Assembly: GCF_014596465.1 (NCBI RefSeq)
Contig: NZ_MECK01000468.1
Location: forward strand, 1-45,546
Source: Streptomyces sp. CBMA123
GTDB lineage: Bacteria > Actinomycetota > Actinomycetes > Streptomycetales > Streptomycetaceae
DNA: 45,546 nucleotides
Direction of reading: 5' to 3'
Shown here: positions 29,774 to 39,552 of the stretch, piece by piece
Layout of the letters: every line of letters begins with the position of its first letter
Numbering within the stretch: position 1 is the stretch's first letter
Position numbers and translations under genes: made by a program
The notes under the pieces: generated by a model
What the model was told of the DNA's origin: nothing
Seen by the model: only the letters and a program-made list of their open reading frames with translations
Databases searched by the model: none

Positions 29774-30652
29774 TCAGCGGGCCAGCGGGGAGACCGTCCG
29801 GACCCCGGTGTCCACGGTGTCCGTCTCGGCCGGGGCCTGGGCCGAGAGCAGCGGACCGGCGAGGTCGGCGTAGAGCACCGAGTCGTCCGCCCGGCCGCTG
29901 TCCCCGTTGCCGGTGCGCTGGAGCCGGACCAGCTGGTCCTTGTCGTTCAGCCAGAGGTCCACGGTGAGCGAGATCGAGCCGCCGGGGGCCAGTGCGGCCC
30001 GCAGGCCGTCCCGGCGGGACTGGGTCAGCTGGGTCTGGGCGGCCGCGTACCGCTCGGCGGTGGTGGTCACCCGGTAGTGCTCGACCGTCGAGTCCTCGTA
30101 CTTCTCCTCGCCGACGAAGGCCGGGTCGACCCCGTCGGCGGTGGCCGCGGCCAGCGCCTCGACCGGGTTCAGCAGGTCGATCAGCCCCGCGTACGGGACG
30201 TCCTTGTGGCCGTCCGGGTCGGGCGGGACGGAGAAGCGCTCCCAGTGCTTGCCGCCGTGCTTGGCCGCGGTGGCGGCGTCGCCGCCCTGGTAGGCGACGG
30301 TGTCCACGACGATCAGCTGTTCGGCGTCGCCCGGGGTGGAGCGCTTGATCTGCAGCGCCGTCTTGGGCGACCAGAACAGCGGACCGGACCCGGCGTCCGC
30401 GCCCAGCCGGTAGCTGACCTTGGCCCGGCGGGCGGTCTGCATGGCCAGCTGGGCGGAGAGCAGCACCCCGTGCGGCGAGCGGTCGGTGGGCTTGGCCGGC
30501 CCGGTCGGGGTGGCGGCGGTCGCGGGGGCGCTGCTCGCGCTGGAGCCGGTGGACGGCGAGGCGGGCGCGTCCTCGCCCCCGCCGCAGCCGGTCAGCCCGC
30601 CCGCGAGCACGGCGACGACGGCCAGTGCCGCCAGCCGCTGCCGTCCCGCCAT
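29774..30652 (-). CDS. Lipoprotein, LppX/LprG-like (tandem copy 1)
   Basis: A 292-residue predicted lipoprotein. The signal peptide ends in GGLTGC and a Ser/Pro/Ala linker follows. The body alternates beta strands in the way of the LppX/LprG or LolA-like half-barrel: VEHYRVT and [14 protein letters not shown] recur in equivalent form in the three neighbouring genes. Family members carry lipids or glycolipids in mycobacteria, so a lipid-carrier role is possible. The ATG at 30652 has GAGAGGAAC upstream. It is the last of four same-strand paralogues inserted between rplA and rplJ; S. coelicolor is recalled to have two genes here. Confidence 0.8.
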   Translation of the reverse strand: MAGRQRLAALAVVAVLAGGLTGCGGGEDAPASPSTGSSASSAPATAATPTGPAKPTDRSPHGVLLSAQLAMQTARRAKVSYRLGADAGSGPLFWSPKTALQIKRSTPGDAEQLIVVDTVAYQGGDAATAAKHGGKHWERFSVPPDPDGHKDVPYAGLIDLLNPVEALAAATADGVDPAFVGEEKYEDSTVEHYRVTTTAERYAAAQTQLTQSRRDGLRAALAPGGSISLTVDLWLNDKDQLVRLQRTGNGDSGRADDSVLYADLAGPLLSAQAPAETDTVDTGVRTVSPLAR

Positions 30653-30786
30653 CGTCCGTTCCTCTCTCACCGGGCCACCTTGCCATCCGGACCGGGCTCG
30701 GCCGGTGGCGGCCCCCTGGCCGAGCCCCACCGGGCCCGGCCCGTCCACCGGGACGGACGAGTCGGGCACCGGACCGGGCAGCCGGG

Positions 30787-31728
30787 TCAGCTGCCGGCGG
30801 CGTTCTTGCCGAGCTGCGCCAGCTCGGCGATCTCGATCGTGTCGGACTTGGCCGGCGCGGTCGTGGCGACCGGGGTGCCGTAGTCGGAGTAGGTGACGGC
30901 GAACTTCATCGCGCCGGCCTTGGTGTCGGCCTGCGCGGCCTGCTTGAGCACCAGCTGGTCGGCGTCCACCCAGATGTCGACGGTCTCGCTGGTGACCCCC
31001 GCGGCGGTCATCGACTTCTTCACGTGGTCGAGCTGCTCCGGGGTCAGCTGGTTGGCGTTGGCCGCGGCCAGGTCGGACACCTTCAAGGTGCCGGTGTAGT
31101 GGGTGGCCGGCGTGCCGTTCACCGTCTCCTGGCCGACCTCGGTCACGCTGCCGGAGGCGATCACCGAGCGCACCGCCTCCACCGGGTCGGCCTTCTTCAG
31201 CTGGTCGGCGCTGCCCGCGCCGCCGGCACCGCCCTGCAGCTTGGCCATGTCGTCGTAGCCGACGTGCACCCAGTGCCGCCCGTCGGAGGCCTTCAGGGCG
31301 TCGCCACCGAGCTTCATGTACATGCCGTCCTGGACGAACCGGTACACGAACGCCGTGCCACCGATGCTGCCGGCCATCTTCTCGGCGCCCGGGGTGCCGG
31401 ACATGTCCATCGTCATGTCGCCCTGGAGACCGTCGCCCCAGGCCAGCGCGCCGCCGGCCTTCATCGAGACGGAGCCGATCGTGATCTCCTCGGCGACCTT
31501 GGCCGACTTGGCGGCGCCGGTCTTCTTGGTGACCTGCTCCAGGAAGACCGCCGGGCTCACCTTGGCCGGCGGGGCGGCCGGGGCGGCGGCGGAGGTCGCG
31601 GCGGCGGCACCGGCCGGCGCGGCCGGGGCGGCGTTCTTGCCGCCGGAGTCGTTGTTGTCGCAGGCGGTCGCGGTCAGCGCCAGAGCGGCGAGGACGACGG
31701 CGACGGCGGTCTTCTGGGTTCCAGCCAT
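30787..31728 (-). CDS. Lipoprotein, LppX/LprG-like (tandem copy 2)
   Basis: A 313-residue predicted lipoprotein with lipobox LTATAC and an Ala/Pro-rich tether. The mature part shows the same landmarks as its neighbours: a [11 protein letters not shown] strand, an ATHYTGT strand, and [13 protein letters not shown] near the C-terminus. The ATG at 31728 has a GGGGGAA-type site upstream (seen as a C-run on the plus strand). It lies 134 bases upstream of copy 1, and similar gaps separate all four copies, so each may have its own promoter. The function is inferred from family resemblance only. Confidence 0.8.
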   Translation of the reverse strand: MAGTQKTAVAVVLAALALTATACDNNDSGGKNAAPAAPAGAAAATSAAAPAAPPAKVSPAVFLEQVTKKTGAAKSAKVAEEITIGSVSMKAGGALAWGDGLQGDMTMDMSGTPGAEKMAGSIGGTAFVYRFVQDGMYMKLGGDALKASDGRHWVHVGYDDMAKLQGGAGGAGSADQLKKADPVEAVRSVIASGSVTEVGQETVNGTPATHYTGTLKVSDLAAANANQLTPEQLDHVKKSMTAAGVTSETVDIWVDADQLVLKQAAQADTKAGAMKFAVTYSDYGTPVATTAPAKSDTIEIAELAQLGKNAAGS

Positions 31729-31833
31729 GGTGTTCCCCCCTTGAGAACCCCCGGGCGCGCGACGCGCCCGGGGTGGTAGCCGGTGTTGCGGCGGGTGGAG
31801 CCGGCGGGGCTCCGGTTCGAGCGTTCGGCCGGA

Positions 31834-32679
31834 TCAGCCGAACAGCTTGAGGAGGTCGGCCTGGGAGCCGAGGTCGCCCGCGGCGGGCGCCTCGATCTTG
31901 GTGCCCTTGCCGAGGTCGGAGTACTTGACGGTGACGGCCTTCTGCTCGCCGTTGGTGTCGCCGTACTCCTGGTACTTGACGAGCTCCTGCTTGCCGTTCA
32001 GCCAGAAGTCGATGGTGAGGGTCTTGCCGTCCTCCTCCAGCGTCTTCTGGACGGACTGGCGCTGCTCGGCCGTCAGCGAGGTCATCCCGGCCACCAGGGT
32101 GGCGGTGTCCTCGACCGCCCGCAGGTGGGTGGTCTGGACGCCGTCCACGCTCTCCTGGCCGACCTTGCTGAGCTTGCCGCTGCCGGCCGCGATGGTGAGC
32201 TGGGCGACCGGGTTCATCATCTGGCCCATCACCACGAAGGCGCCGCCCATCTCCTCCGAGGAGGGCACCTTGACCCAGTGCTTGCCCTGCAGGGCCGCGG
32301 TCGTGGCGTCGTCGCCGCCGACGTAGGCGTCCGCCCCGATCACCCGGATCTTGAGCTTCTTGCCGTCCATGTCGCTGGCCACGTCCAGGGCGACCTTGCC
32401 CGGGTCCTTCCAGTCGGCGGTGCCGCTGCCGCCCGGGCTGGAGGCGTCCGGCGAGGTCATGGCGACCTTGCCGTTGCCGGCCTTCTGCATCACCAGGGCG
32501 GCGGCGGCGAGCGCGGCCTTCGGGTCCGCGCTCAGCCCGGCCGCGGCGGCGGCCGCGCCGGCGTCCTTGGCGTCGTTGGCGGTGGCCTTGCTGTCGCCGC
32601 CCTTGCTGCCGCAGGCGGTGAGGGCGGCCAGCAGGACGGCGGCGGTCGCGACGGTCGAGGCGAGGCGGACAGCACGCAT
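31834..32679 (-). CDS. Lipoprotein, LppX/LprG-like (tandem copy 3)
   Basis: A 281-residue predicted lipoprotein with lipobox LAALTAC, followed by a Gly/Ser/Lys and Ala-rich tether. The body has the shared strands: a DWKDPGKVALDV strand, a TTHLRAV strand and DFWLNGKQELVKYQ near the C-terminus. The ATG at 32679 follows GGGGGTAC-type sequence. It resembles copies 1 and 2 more than copy 4. Nothing in it is broken. Its ligand is unknown. Confidence 0.8.
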   Translation of the reverse strand: MRAVRLASTVATAAVLLAALTACGSKGGDSKATANDAKDAGAAAAAAGLSADPKAALAAAALVMQKAGNGKVAMTSPDASSPGGSGTADWKDPGKVALDVASDMDGKKLKIRVIGADAYVGGDDATTAALQGKHWVKVPSSEEMGGAFVVMGQMMNPVAQLTIAAGSGKLSKVGQESVDGVQTTHLRAVEDTATLVAGMTSLTAEQRQSVQKTLEEDGKTLTIDFWLNGKQELVKYQEYGDTNGEQKAVTVKYSDLGKGTKIEAPAAGDLGSQADLLKLFG

Positions 32680-32783
32680 GGAGGTACCCCCGTAAGTTCT
32701 TCGGAAGAGCCGATCCTCAGCTTCTTCTCAGCCGGACTCTAACGGATCGCCAAGTCCGGCCCGCACCGGATATCCCGCTCCCG

Positions 32784-33566
32784 TCACCCGGCGGCGGCGG
32801 GTGTCGTCTCCCCCTCCCCGGCGGCTGAGACATCCGTTGTGGTCACCGTGGTTCCGGCGCTTCCCCGGGCGCTCTCACGCAGCCTCAGCAGCCGCTGACC
32901 GGGGCCGACCCAGACGTCGTAGCCGATCTCGGTGACCCCGCGCTGCCGGTACCAGCCGACCACCACGGCCAGCTGCTGGGGGGTCAACTCCCGGTCCGCG
33001 CCGAAGTAGTCGGCCACCGGGGCGGTGCCCCGGTAGTGCGCGACGGTCGTCCCGTCGAGCTGCTCGCCGCCGAGCGAGCCGAGCCGGTCGGTCTGCGCCA
33101 TCGCGTACGCCCGGCTGCCCGGATTGGTGACCAGCGCGGTCATCCAGCCGCCCGCGTAGCCGGCCGGGTCGGTGCCGGCCGCCGGGTCGAGCGACTCCGC
33201 GGTGGCGCGTTCCGCGTGCTTGGCCGCGCCCCCCTGGTAGGCGAGGTCGAGCCCGCCGTCCCGGAGGGCCAGCCGCGCGGTGCCCAGTTCGTCGGTGACG
33301 GTCAGCGCGGCCTCGTCCCGGTCGCCCCAGACCAGGGTGCCGTCGGCGGTGCGGCGGCCGTCCGGGCCCTCCCGTACCAGGTCGATCCGGGCGCCGCCGG
33401 TGTCGTCCAGGGCCTGGGCGGCCGCGAGCACCACCTGCTTGGGCGGGATCGGCGCCGGCGCACCGGGAACGCGGGTGCCCGGGGCGGCCAGCACGCTGCA
33501 TCCGGTGGAGGCGCCGAGCAGCAGCAGGGCCGCCGCGAGCGCGGCGGGGCGAAGGGCGGGCGGCAC
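32784..33566 (-). CDS. Lipoprotein, LppX/LprG-like (tandem copy 4)
   Basis: A 260-residue predicted lipoprotein, the most divergent of the four. The GTG start at 33566 (GGAG upstream) gives a signal peptide ending in GASTGC. It keeps VAHYRGT and DVWVGPGQRLLRLR in the positions expected for the family, and a LVWGDRDEAALTV strand in the middle. It is the first of the four in the transcription direction, 18 bases before a stretch that leads to the rplA terminator, so its promoter should lie in 33567-33694; I could not assign one. Confidence 0.78.
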   Translation of the reverse strand: MPPALRPAALAAALLLLGASTGCSVLAAPGTRVPGAPAPIPPKQVVLAAAQALDDTGGARIDLVREGPDGRRTADGTLVWGDRDEAALTVTDELGTARLALRDGGLDLAYQGGAAKHAERATAESLDPAAGTDPAGYAGGWMTALVTNPGSRAYAMAQTDRLGSLGGEQLDGTTVAHYRGTAPVADYFGADRELTPQQLAVVVGWYRQRGVTEIGYDVWVGPGQRLLRLRESARGSAGTTVTTTDVSAAGEGETTPAAAG

Positions 33567-33694
33567 GGCACACTCCGGCGGTCACAGGTTCTCCACATGA
33601 TCTGACCGGCAGAGCGTACGACGACTCGGGCACGCGTTCCCATTCCTCCGTGTCCCGATCCGGCAACCGTTCGGGCGGCCCCGGAGAACGAACG

Positions 33695-33738
33695 ACGGCG
33701 GGCCCGCACCCCCGGTGAAGGGGGTACGGGCCCGCCGT
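33695..33738 (-). terminator. rplA terminator
   Basis: A 19-bp stem with one mismatch (ACGGCGGGCCCGTACCCCC and its complement) around a six-base loop begins 25 bases past the rplA stop codon. On the minus strand it is followed by CGTTCGTTCT, only moderately T-rich. Confidence 0.75.
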
Positions 33739-33763
33739 GCGGACAGCTCTAGAGCACTGGGGC

Positions 33764-34486
33764 TCAGACCGCGGCCGGGTCCTCCTCGGTGAGGAGGTTG
33801 CGGGTGCGGCTCGGGTCCACCTGGATGCCGGGGCCCATGGTGGTCGAGAACGCGGTCTTCTTGATGTAGCGGCCCTTGGCGGCGGACGGCTTGGCGCGGA
33901 GCACCTCGTCCAGCGCGGCGGCGTAGTTCTCGACCAGCTGCTCGTCGGTGAAGGAGGCCTTACCGATGATGAAGTGCAGGTTCGAGTGCTTGTCGACGCG
34001 GAACTCGATCTTGCCGCCCTTGATCTCGTTCACGGCCTTGGCCACGTCCGGGGTCACGGTGCCGGTCTTCGGGTTCGGCATCAGGCCACGGGGACCGAGC
34101 ACGCGGCCCAGGCGGCCGACCTTGCCCATGAGGTCCGGGGTGGCGACGACGGCGTCGAAGTCGAGGCGGCCCTTGGCGACCTCGTCGATGAGCTCGTCGG
34201 AGCCGACGATGTCGGCGCCCGCAGCACGCGCGGCCTCGGCACGCTCGCCGGTCGCGAAGACCAGGACCCGAGCGGTCTTACCGGTGCCGTGCGGGAGGAT
34301 CACGGTGCTGCGGACCATCTGGTCGGCCTTGCGCGGGTCGACGCCCAGACGCATGGCGACCTCGACGGTGCCGTCGAACTTGGTGGTGCTGGTCGCCTTG
34401 GCGAGGCGGACGGCCTCGAGGGGGGCGTAAAGGCGCTCGCGGTCGACCTGGGCGTCCGCGGCCTTCAGGGCCTTGCTGCGCTTCAT
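33764..34486 (-). CDS. rplA: 50S ribosomal protein L1
   Basis: A 240-residue L1, standard for streptomycetes. The L1 signature region ([18 protein letters not shown]), [20 protein letters not shown] (20-residue core, 2-domain hinge) and a C-terminal Lys/Arg-rich strand are present. It binds 23S rRNA in the L1 stalk and in many bacteria also its own mRNA. It follows rplK by 76 bases and ends at a hairpin terminator. The ATG at 34486 follows AGGAGC on the minus strand. Confidence 0.99.
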   Translation of the reverse strand: MKRSKALKAADAQVDRERLYAPLEAVRLAKATSTTKFDGTVEVAMRLGVDPRKADQMVRSTVILPHGTGKTARVLVFATGERAEAARAAGADIVGSDELIDEVAKGRLDFDAVVATPDLMGKVGRLGRVLGPRGLMPNPKTGTVTPDVAKAVNEIKGGKIEFRVDKHSNLHFIIGKASFTDEQLVENYAAALDEVLRAKPSAAKGRYIKKTAFSTTMGPGIQVDPSRTRNLLTEEDPAAV

Positions 34487-34562
34487 AGCTGCTCCTGAAT
34501 GGTGAATGGAGTTGTGGTGTCCCGGGCCTGCGCGGGCCCTACCACAGAGGACGAAGGGGCTG

Positions 34563-34997
34563 TCAGCCCTCGACGGTGATGCCCATCGACCGGGCGGTGC
34601 CGGCGATGATCTTCGCCGCGGCGTCCAGGTCGTTGGCGTTCAGGTCGGGCATCTTGGTCGTGGCGATCTCGCGGACCTGGGCGCTCGTGAGCTTGGCGAC
34701 CTTGGTCTTGTGCGGCTCGCTGGAGCCCTTGTCGACGCCCGCAGCCTTCAGGATGAGGCGCGCGGCCGGCGGCGTCTTCGTGATGAAGGTGAAGGAACGG
34801 TCGTCGTAGACCGTGATCTCCACCGGCACGATCATGCCGCGCTGCGACTCGGTCGCAGCGTTGTAGGCCTTGCAGAACTCCATGATGTTGACGCCGTGCT
34901 GGCCCAGCGCGGGGCCGACCGGCGGCGCCGGGTTGGCCGCACCGGCGTTGATCTGGAGCTTGATAAGCCCCGTGATCTTCTTCTTCTTGGGAGGCAT
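34563..34997 (-). CDS. rplK: 50S ribosomal protein L11
   Basis: A 144-residue L11. The N-terminal domain has the Pro-rich [20 protein letters not shown] that contacts RelA and thiopeptides; the C-terminal rRNA-binding domain includes [13 protein letters not shown] and AGTARSMGI. The ATG at 34997 ([10 protein letters not shown]) is preceded by a GGAGAGAC site; longer in-frame starts run into the leader. A candidate promoter lies upstream at 35081-35109, just after the nusG terminator. Confidence 0.99.
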
Positions 34998-35080
34998 GTC
35001 TCTCCGGGTCCTTCCGAGAGGTGATTGCTGGTGCGTGCGGAACCGGGGCGACTCCCGGCCGCCAGCACACACATCAGACC

Positions 35081-35109
35081 AGGCTAACGCGTCCGCGCCG
35101 CTGGACCAA
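35081..35109 (-). promoter_or_regulatory. Candidate rplK-rplA promoter
   Basis: Minus-strand TTGGTC (-35) and TAGCCT (-10) are spaced by 17 bases. The -35 overlaps the T-run of the preceding nusG terminator. Transcription would begin near 35074, about 77 bases before rplK. Confidence 0.5.
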
Positions 35110-35111
35110 AA

Positions 35112-35149
35112 CGGATTCGGGGCAGGGCCTCAGCCCTGCCCCGAATCCG
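35112..35149 (-). terminator. nusG terminator
   Basis: A perfect 17-bp stem (CGGATTCGGGGCAGGGC and complement) with a four-base loop, followed on the minus strand by TTTTGG. It lies 13 bases past the nusG stop codon and is the strongest intrinsic terminator in the window. Confidence 0.9.
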
Positions 35150-35161
35150 AAGACCGTGGGA

Positions 35162-36064
35162 CTAGTTCTTCTGGATCTGGTCGAAGGAGAGCTCGACCGG
35201 GGTCTCCCGGCCGAAGATCTCGACCAGGCCCTTGACCTTCTTCGAGTCCGGGTTGATCTCGTTGATGGTCGCCTGGAGGGTCGCGAACGGGCCGTCGGTG
35301 ACGGTGACCGAGTCGCCGACCTCGAAGTCCAGGACCTGGATCTCGCTGGGCTTGACCGGCGAGGGCTTGCCGGCCTCCTTGGCCGCCTGGCGCTCGACGT
35401 CCGGGGCGAGCATCTTGACGACCTCGTCCAGGGTCAGCGGGTACGGGTCGTAGGCGTTGCCCACGAAGCCGGTGACACCGGGGGTGTTGCGCACGACGCC
35501 CCAGGACTCGGGAGTGAGGTCCATGCGCACCAGGACGTAGCCGGGGAGCTTGTTCTGGCGGATGGTCTTGCGGTCGCCGTTCTTGATCTGGACGACCTCC
35601 TCCTGCGGCACCTCGGCCTGGAAGATGTACTCCTCGACGTTCAGCGAGACGGCGCGCTGCTCCAGGTTCTGCTTCACCCGGTTCTCGTAGCCGGCGTAGG
35701 TGTGGATCACGTACCACTCACCCGGCATGAAGCGCAGGTCCTCGCGGAACTTGGCGACCGGGTCGACCTCGGCCTCCTCCTCGGCGGCCTCGTCCTCAGC
35801 GGTCTCGTCCTCGGCGGGCTCCTCGTCGGCCGACTCCTCGGCGACGGGCTCCTCCTCGCCCTCCACGTGCAGAGCGGCCTCCTCGGCCGGCTCACCCGCC
35901 TCGGCCTCGTCGTACGCCTCGACCTCGTCCTCGTCGCCGTCCGCGGCGTCGACGATCTGCTCGGCGGACTCGGTGTCGTCAGCCAGCTCGGCCGCGTCCA
36001 GCTCGGCGGCGACATCCGCCTCGCGGACGGTCTCGTCGGCGTCGTACAGGGGGGACTCAGACAC
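35162..36064 (-). CDS. nusG: Transcription termination/antitermination factor NusG
   Basis: A 300-residue NusG. Residues 1-105 are an acidic Glu/Asp/Ala extension typical of streptomycetes and absent from E. coli NusG. The NGN domain follows ([17 protein letters not shown], then [10 protein letters not shown] and [10 protein letters not shown]), and the KOW domain closes the protein ([15 protein letters not shown]). It travels with RNA polymerase and links it to Rho or the ribosome. The GTG at 36064 has AGGAAAG upstream. It follows secE by about 210 bases containing a hairpin. Confidence 0.98.
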   Translation of the reverse strand: MSESPLYDADETVREADVAAELDAAELADDTESAEQIVDAADGDEDEVEAYDEAEAGEPAEEAALHVEGEEEPVAEESADEEPAEDETAEDEAAEEEAEVDPVAKFREDLRFMPGEWYVIHTYAGYENRVKQNLEQRAVSLNVEEYIFQAEVPQEEVVQIKNGDRKTIRQNKLPGYVLVRMDLTPESWGVVRNTPGVTGFVGNAYDPYPLTLDEVVKMLAPDVERQAAKEAGKPSPVKPSEIQVLDFEVGDSVTVTDGPFATLQATINEINPDSKKVKGLVEIFGRETPVELSFDQIQKN

Positions 36065-36214
36065 GGTGGCTGCTTCTTTCCTGGAGATGGTGAAGGTGGC
36101 GCGCTCCGAAACCGGACCGGCGCGCGGCCGCTCGCGCGGGCGCCAGGAGAGGTCTCGGAGACTTCAACAGTACCGAGTCCACGGTACGCGCGCGTACGTC
36201 CGCCGCCGACAGCT

Positions 36215-36244
36215 CGACCCGGACCGATGATTCGGCCCGGGTCG
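36215..36244 (-). terminator. Hairpin between secE and nusG (attenuator candidate)
   Basis: CGACCCGGGCCGA pairs with TCGGTCCGGGTCG around a short loop with one bulged base, 29 bases past the secE stop. There is no T-run on the minus strand, so it may be an attenuator rather than a full terminator. Confidence 0.4.
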
Positions 36245-36272
36245 GGGGGGTGGTTCGGAGGTGCGGGCTCGA

Positions 36273-36599
36273 TCAGCCGAAGACGAGGAAGCTCAGCTTG
36301 GAGAGGCCGTAGTCGAGGCCGGCGACGAAGCCCATCATGACCACGACGAAGGTCACCACGACCGTGGTGTAGTTGGTGAGCTCGCTCCGAGTGGGCCAGA
36401 CGACCTTGCGCAGCTCGGCGATGATCTGGCGGTAGAAGAGGCCCATCCGCGCGAACGGACCCATCTTGGCCCGCTTGCCGGACTTCTTCTGCTTGCCGGA
36501 CTTCTTGTCGCCCTCGGCAGACGTGGTCTCGGCAGCGCCGTCGGCCCCCTCGGGGTTGCCGCTCTCAGGCGTTGCGGTGGAGCCCGTGGTCTCCGTCAC
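36273..36599 (-). CDS. secE: Preprotein translocase subunit SecE
   Basis: A 108-residue SecE. A charged Lys/Gly/Ser-rich cytoplasmic N-terminus (1-45) is followed by the amphipathic helix with the conserved ELRKVVWPTR motif and one transmembrane helix (about 78-98). It clamps SecY in the SecYEG channel. The GTG at 36599 has AGGTGAGGA upstream. The order secE-nusG is universal in bacteria. Confidence 0.98.
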   Translation of the reverse strand: MTETTGSTATPESGNPEGADGAAETTSAEGDKKSGKQKKSGKRAKMGPFARMGLFYRQIIAELRKVVWPTRSELTNYTTVVVTFVVVMMGFVAGLDYGLSKLSFLVFG

Positions 36600-36702
36600 T
36601 CGTCCTCACCTGAATCCGGGTCCGGCCGAACATCACCTGCGTACCCGTTTCAGGCACGAGCGGTCGGCTTAAGCGGTGCTGATCGGTGCCCTCTCCGCAT
36701 CA

Positions 36703-36732
36703 AGCCCGCTCGCTCTGTGGAGCGAACGGGCT
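36703..36732 (-). terminator. Hairpin after tRNA-Trp
   Basis: A 12-bp stem with one mismatch (AGCCCGTTCGCT and complement) begins 18 bases past the 3' end of tRNA-Trp. No T-run follows, so confidence is moderate. Confidence 0.45.
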
Positions 36733-36749
36733 GAATACGGGTCAAGCAG

Positions 36750-36822
36750 CAGGGCAAGAGGGACTCGAACCCCCAACCGCCGGTTTTGGAGACCGGTGCT
36801 CTACCAATTGAGCTATTGCCCT
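36750..36822 (-). tRNA. tRNA-Trp (CCA anticodon)
   Basis: A 73-base cloverleaf on the minus strand: acceptor AGGGCAA/TTGCCCT, D-arm AGCTCAATTGGTAGAGC, anticodon loop CTCCAAA with anticodon CCA, and T-arm GGGGGTTCGAGTCCC. The discriminator is G, the usual identity base for tryptophan, and the CCA end is not encoded. It lies between aspC and secE, as in other streptomycetes. Confidence 0.96.
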
Positions 36823-37108
36823 ACAGAACCTCGCGGCTCCTGGTGGCGACCAACCTACCGCATCTCCCCCCGCTGTCTGTACAGGCGGTGAAAGCTCCGG
36901 TCTTTTCCGGTGGGCCGTCGAGGAGCGAGTGTACGTGGTCGAGGGGTGTTTGGTCGAACCTCTTCTTCCGGAGCCGACGACCGCCCGGCGGATCTCCGGC
37001 CCGGTGGGGCGGTCACCGGCGGATCGCCGGGGACCGCGATGCGGACGGAGCCGTACGGATGATGAAACCGCCCTGCCCGGTCCGTCCCGATTCTGCGACG
37101 ATGCAGGC

Positions 37109-38356
37109 ATGAGCGCTTCCACCCCGCAGCCCGACCAGTCCATCCGCCCCGCCGACCGCCGGGTCTCCGCCCGGATCGGCGCGATCGCCGAGTCCGCGAC
37201 CCTCGCCGTGGACGCCAAGGCCAAGGCCCTCAAGGCCGCCGGCCGGCCGGTGATCGGCTTCGGAGCCGGCGAGCCCGACTTCCCCACGCCGGACTACATC
37301 GTCGAGGCGGCCGTCGAAGCCTGCCGCGACCCGAAGAACCACCGCTACACCCCGGCGGGTGGCCTGCCCGAGCTGAAGGCCGCGATCGCCGCCAAGACGC
37401 TGCGCGACTCCGGCTACCAGGTGGACGCCTCCCAGGTGCTGGTCACCAACGGTGGCAAGCAGGCGATCTACGAGGCCTTCGCCGCGATCCTCGACCCGGG
37501 CGACGAGGTCATCATCCCGGCCCCGTACTGGACCACCTACCCGGAGTCGGTCCAGCTGGCCGGCGGCGTCCCGGTGGAGGTCCTCTCCGACGAGACCACC
37601 GGCTACAAGGTCTCGGTCGAGCAGCTGGAGGCCGCCCGCACCGAGAACTCCAAGGTGGTGCTGTTCGTCTCGCCGTCCAACCCGACCGGCGCGGTGTACA
37701 CCAAGGCCGAGGCCGAGGCGATCGGCCGCTGGGCGCTGGAGCACGGCCTGTGGGTGCTCACCGACGAGATCTACGAGCACCTGGTCTACGGCGACGCGAC
37801 CTTCACCTCGCTGCCGGCCCTGCTGCCCGAGCTGGCCGACAAGTGCATCGTCGTCAACGGCGTCGCCAAGACCTACGCGATGACCGGCTGGCGGGTGGGC
37901 TGGGTGATCGGCCCCAAGGACGTGATCAAGGCCGCGACCAACCTGCAGTCGCACGCGACCTCCAACGTCTCCAACGTCGCCCAGCGCGCCGCGCTGGCCG
38001 CCGTCGCGGGCGACCTGGACGCCGTGGCCGAGATGCGGGAGGCCTTCGACCGCCGCCGCAAGACCATCGTGCGGATGCTCAACGAGATCGAGGGCGTCCT
38101 GTGCCCCGAGCCCGAGGGCGCGTTCTACGTCTACCCGTCGGTCAAGGGCCTGCTGGGCAAGGAGATCCGCGGCAGGCGCCCGCAGACCTCCGGCGAGCTG
38201 GCCACCCTGATCCTGGACGAGGCCGAGGTCGCGGTCGTCCCGGGCGAGGCCTTCGGCACCCCCGGCTACCTGCGGCTCTCCTACGCGCTCGGTGACGCCG
38301 ACCTGATCGAGGGCGTCGGCCGGGTCCAGAAGCTGCTCGGCGAGGCCCGCGACTGA
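37109..38356 (+). CDS. aspC: Class I pyridoxal-phosphate aminotransferase (aspartate type)
   Basis: A 415-residue fold-type I aminotransferase. Conserved landmarks are [11 protein letters not shown] near residue 51, the NGGKQAI region that holds the cofactor phosphate, [17 protein letters not shown], the Schiff-base Lys254 in [12 protein letters not shown], and the C-terminal Arg in YLRLSYA that binds the substrate carboxylate. This is the bacterial Ib aspartate aminotransferase group. The ATG at 37109 has only a weak AGG upstream, so the transcript could be leaderless. It lies next to tRNA-Trp and secE, on the opposite strand, as in streptomycetes. It converts aspartate and 2-oxoglutarate to oxaloacetate and glutamate. 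Confidence 0.93.
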   Translation: MSASTPQPDQSIRPADRRVSARIGAIAESATLAVDAKAKALKAAGRPVIGFGAGEPDFPTPDYIVEAAVEACRDPKNHRYTPAGGLPELKAAIAAKTLRDSGYQVDASQVLVTNGGKQAIYEAFAAILDPGDEVIIPAPYWTTYPESVQLAGGVPVEVLSDETTGYKVSVEQLEAARTENSKVVLFVSPSNPTGAVYTKAEAEAIGRWALEHGLWVLTDEIYEHLVYGDATFTSLPALLPELADKCIVVNGVAKTYAMTGWRVGWVIGPKDVIKAATNLQSHATSNVSNVAQRAALAAVAGDLDAVAEMREAFDRRRKTIVRMLNEIEGVLCPEPEGAFYVYPSVKGLLGKEIRGRRPQTSGELATLILDEAEVAVVPGEAFGTPGYLRLSYALGDADLIEGVGRVQKLLGEARD

Positions 38357-38496
38357 CCTCACCGGTCAACCCGGCACCCGGGATTCACCCGCCGCACCGG
38401 CGAGCGGGCGCATGGCCGCACCGCCCTCTTTCACCCCTTCGGGGGACGGAAAGGGGGCGGTTCCCGTTTGGGGGTCGGATACGGCAGTATCGGCGA

Positions 38497-39552
38497 ATGG
38501 AACGCCTGTTGAACCCGCGAGACGTCAGGGGCCTCCCGAAGGCCCACCTGCACCTGCACTTCACCGGCTCGATGCGGCCCGCCACCCTCCTGGAGCTGGC
38601 CGACAAGCACGGCGTCCGGCTGCCGGAGGCCCTCAGCTCCGCCGAGCCGCCCAAACTGCGCGCCACCGACGAGCGCGGCTGGTTCCGCTTCCAGCGTCTC
38701 TACGACACCGCCCGCTCGGTGCTCCGGGACGAGTCGGACATCCGGCGGCTGGTCCTGGAGACCGCCCAGGACGAGCGGCGGGAGGGCTCCCGCTGGCTGG
38801 AGATCCAGGTCGACCCGACCTCCTACGCGCCCCGGCTCGGCGGACTGATCCCCGCGCTGGAGCTGATCCTGGACGCGGTGGAGCACGCCGCGGCGGCCAC
38901 CGGGGTGGGCATCCGGGTGCTGGTCGCGGCGAACCGGATGAAGTCCCCGATGGACGCCCGGACGCTCGCCCGGCTCGCCGTCCGCTACGCCGACCACGGT
39001 GTTGTCGGCTTCGGCCTCTCCAACGACGAGCGCCGCGGCCTGGCCCGGGACTTCGACCGGGCCTTCGAGATCGCCCGCAAGGGCGGGCTGCTGGCCGCCC
39101 CGCACGGCGGCGAACTGGCCGGCCCGGAGTCCGTCCGGGACTGCCTGGACGACCTGGGCGCCGGCCGGATCGGCCACGGCGTCCGGGCCGCCGAGGACCC
39201 CAGGCTGATGGCCCGGCTGGCGGACCGCCAGATCACCTGCGAGGTCTGCCCGGCCTCCAACGTCTCGCTCGGCGTCTACGAGCGCCCCGAGGAGGTGCCG
39301 CTGCGCCGGCTGTTCGACGCCGGGGTGCCGCTGGCGCTCGGCGCGGACGACCCGCTGCTGTTCGGCAGCCGGCTGGCCGCCCAGTACGACCTGGCCCGGG
39401 ACGCCCTGGGCTTCAGCGACGCCGAACTCGCCGAGCTGGCACGGCAGTCGGTGCGCGGCTCGTGCGCGCCGGAGGCCGTCCGCAAGGAGCTGCTGGCGGA
39501 CATCGACGCCTGGCTGGTGGGCACCCCGGTGCCGGCCGGGAGCACCGCCTAG
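38497..39552 (+). CDS. Adenosine deaminase family protein
   Basis: A 351-residue amidohydrolase-fold deaminase. The metal-site HLHLH (His19 and His21) is followed by FTGS rather than the usual LDGS, so the residue equivalent to mouse Asp19, which binds the ribose 5'-OH, is Thr. APHGGE (catalytic Glu), RIGHG, CPASN and GADDP complete the active site. The loss of that Asp suggests the natural substrate may differ from free adenosine. The same substitution is, from memory, usual in the streptomycete orthologue. The gene is convergent with murB, their stop codons lying within one small hairpin. Confidence 0.88.
   Translation: MERLLNPRDVRGLPKAHLHLHFTGSMRPATLLELADKHGVRLPEALSSAEPPKLRATDERGWFRFQRLYDTARSVLRDESDIRRLVLETAQDERREGSRWLEIQVDPTSYAPRLGGLIPALELILDAVEHAAAATGVGIRVLVAANRMKSPMDARTLARLAVRYADHGVVGFGLSNDERRGLARDFDRAFEIARKGGLLAAPHGGELAGPESVRDCLDDLGAGRIGHGVRAAEDPRLMARLADRQITCEVCPASNVSLGVYERPEEVPLRRLFDAGVPLALGADDPLLFGSRLAAQYDLARDALGFSDAELAELARQSVRGSCAPEAVRKELLADIDAWLVGTPVPAGSTA

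Noticed and set aside
33567..33694. GGAAC-type sequence near 33620-33650 as an ECF-sigma promoter for the lipoprotein series
   Set aside because: The -10 part did not match either the SigE or the SigR pattern at the correct spacing.
36750..36822. tRNA-Trp as the attachment site of an integrated element
   Set aside because: No integrase or duplicated tRNA end is found; the neighbours on both sides are core genes in their usual order.
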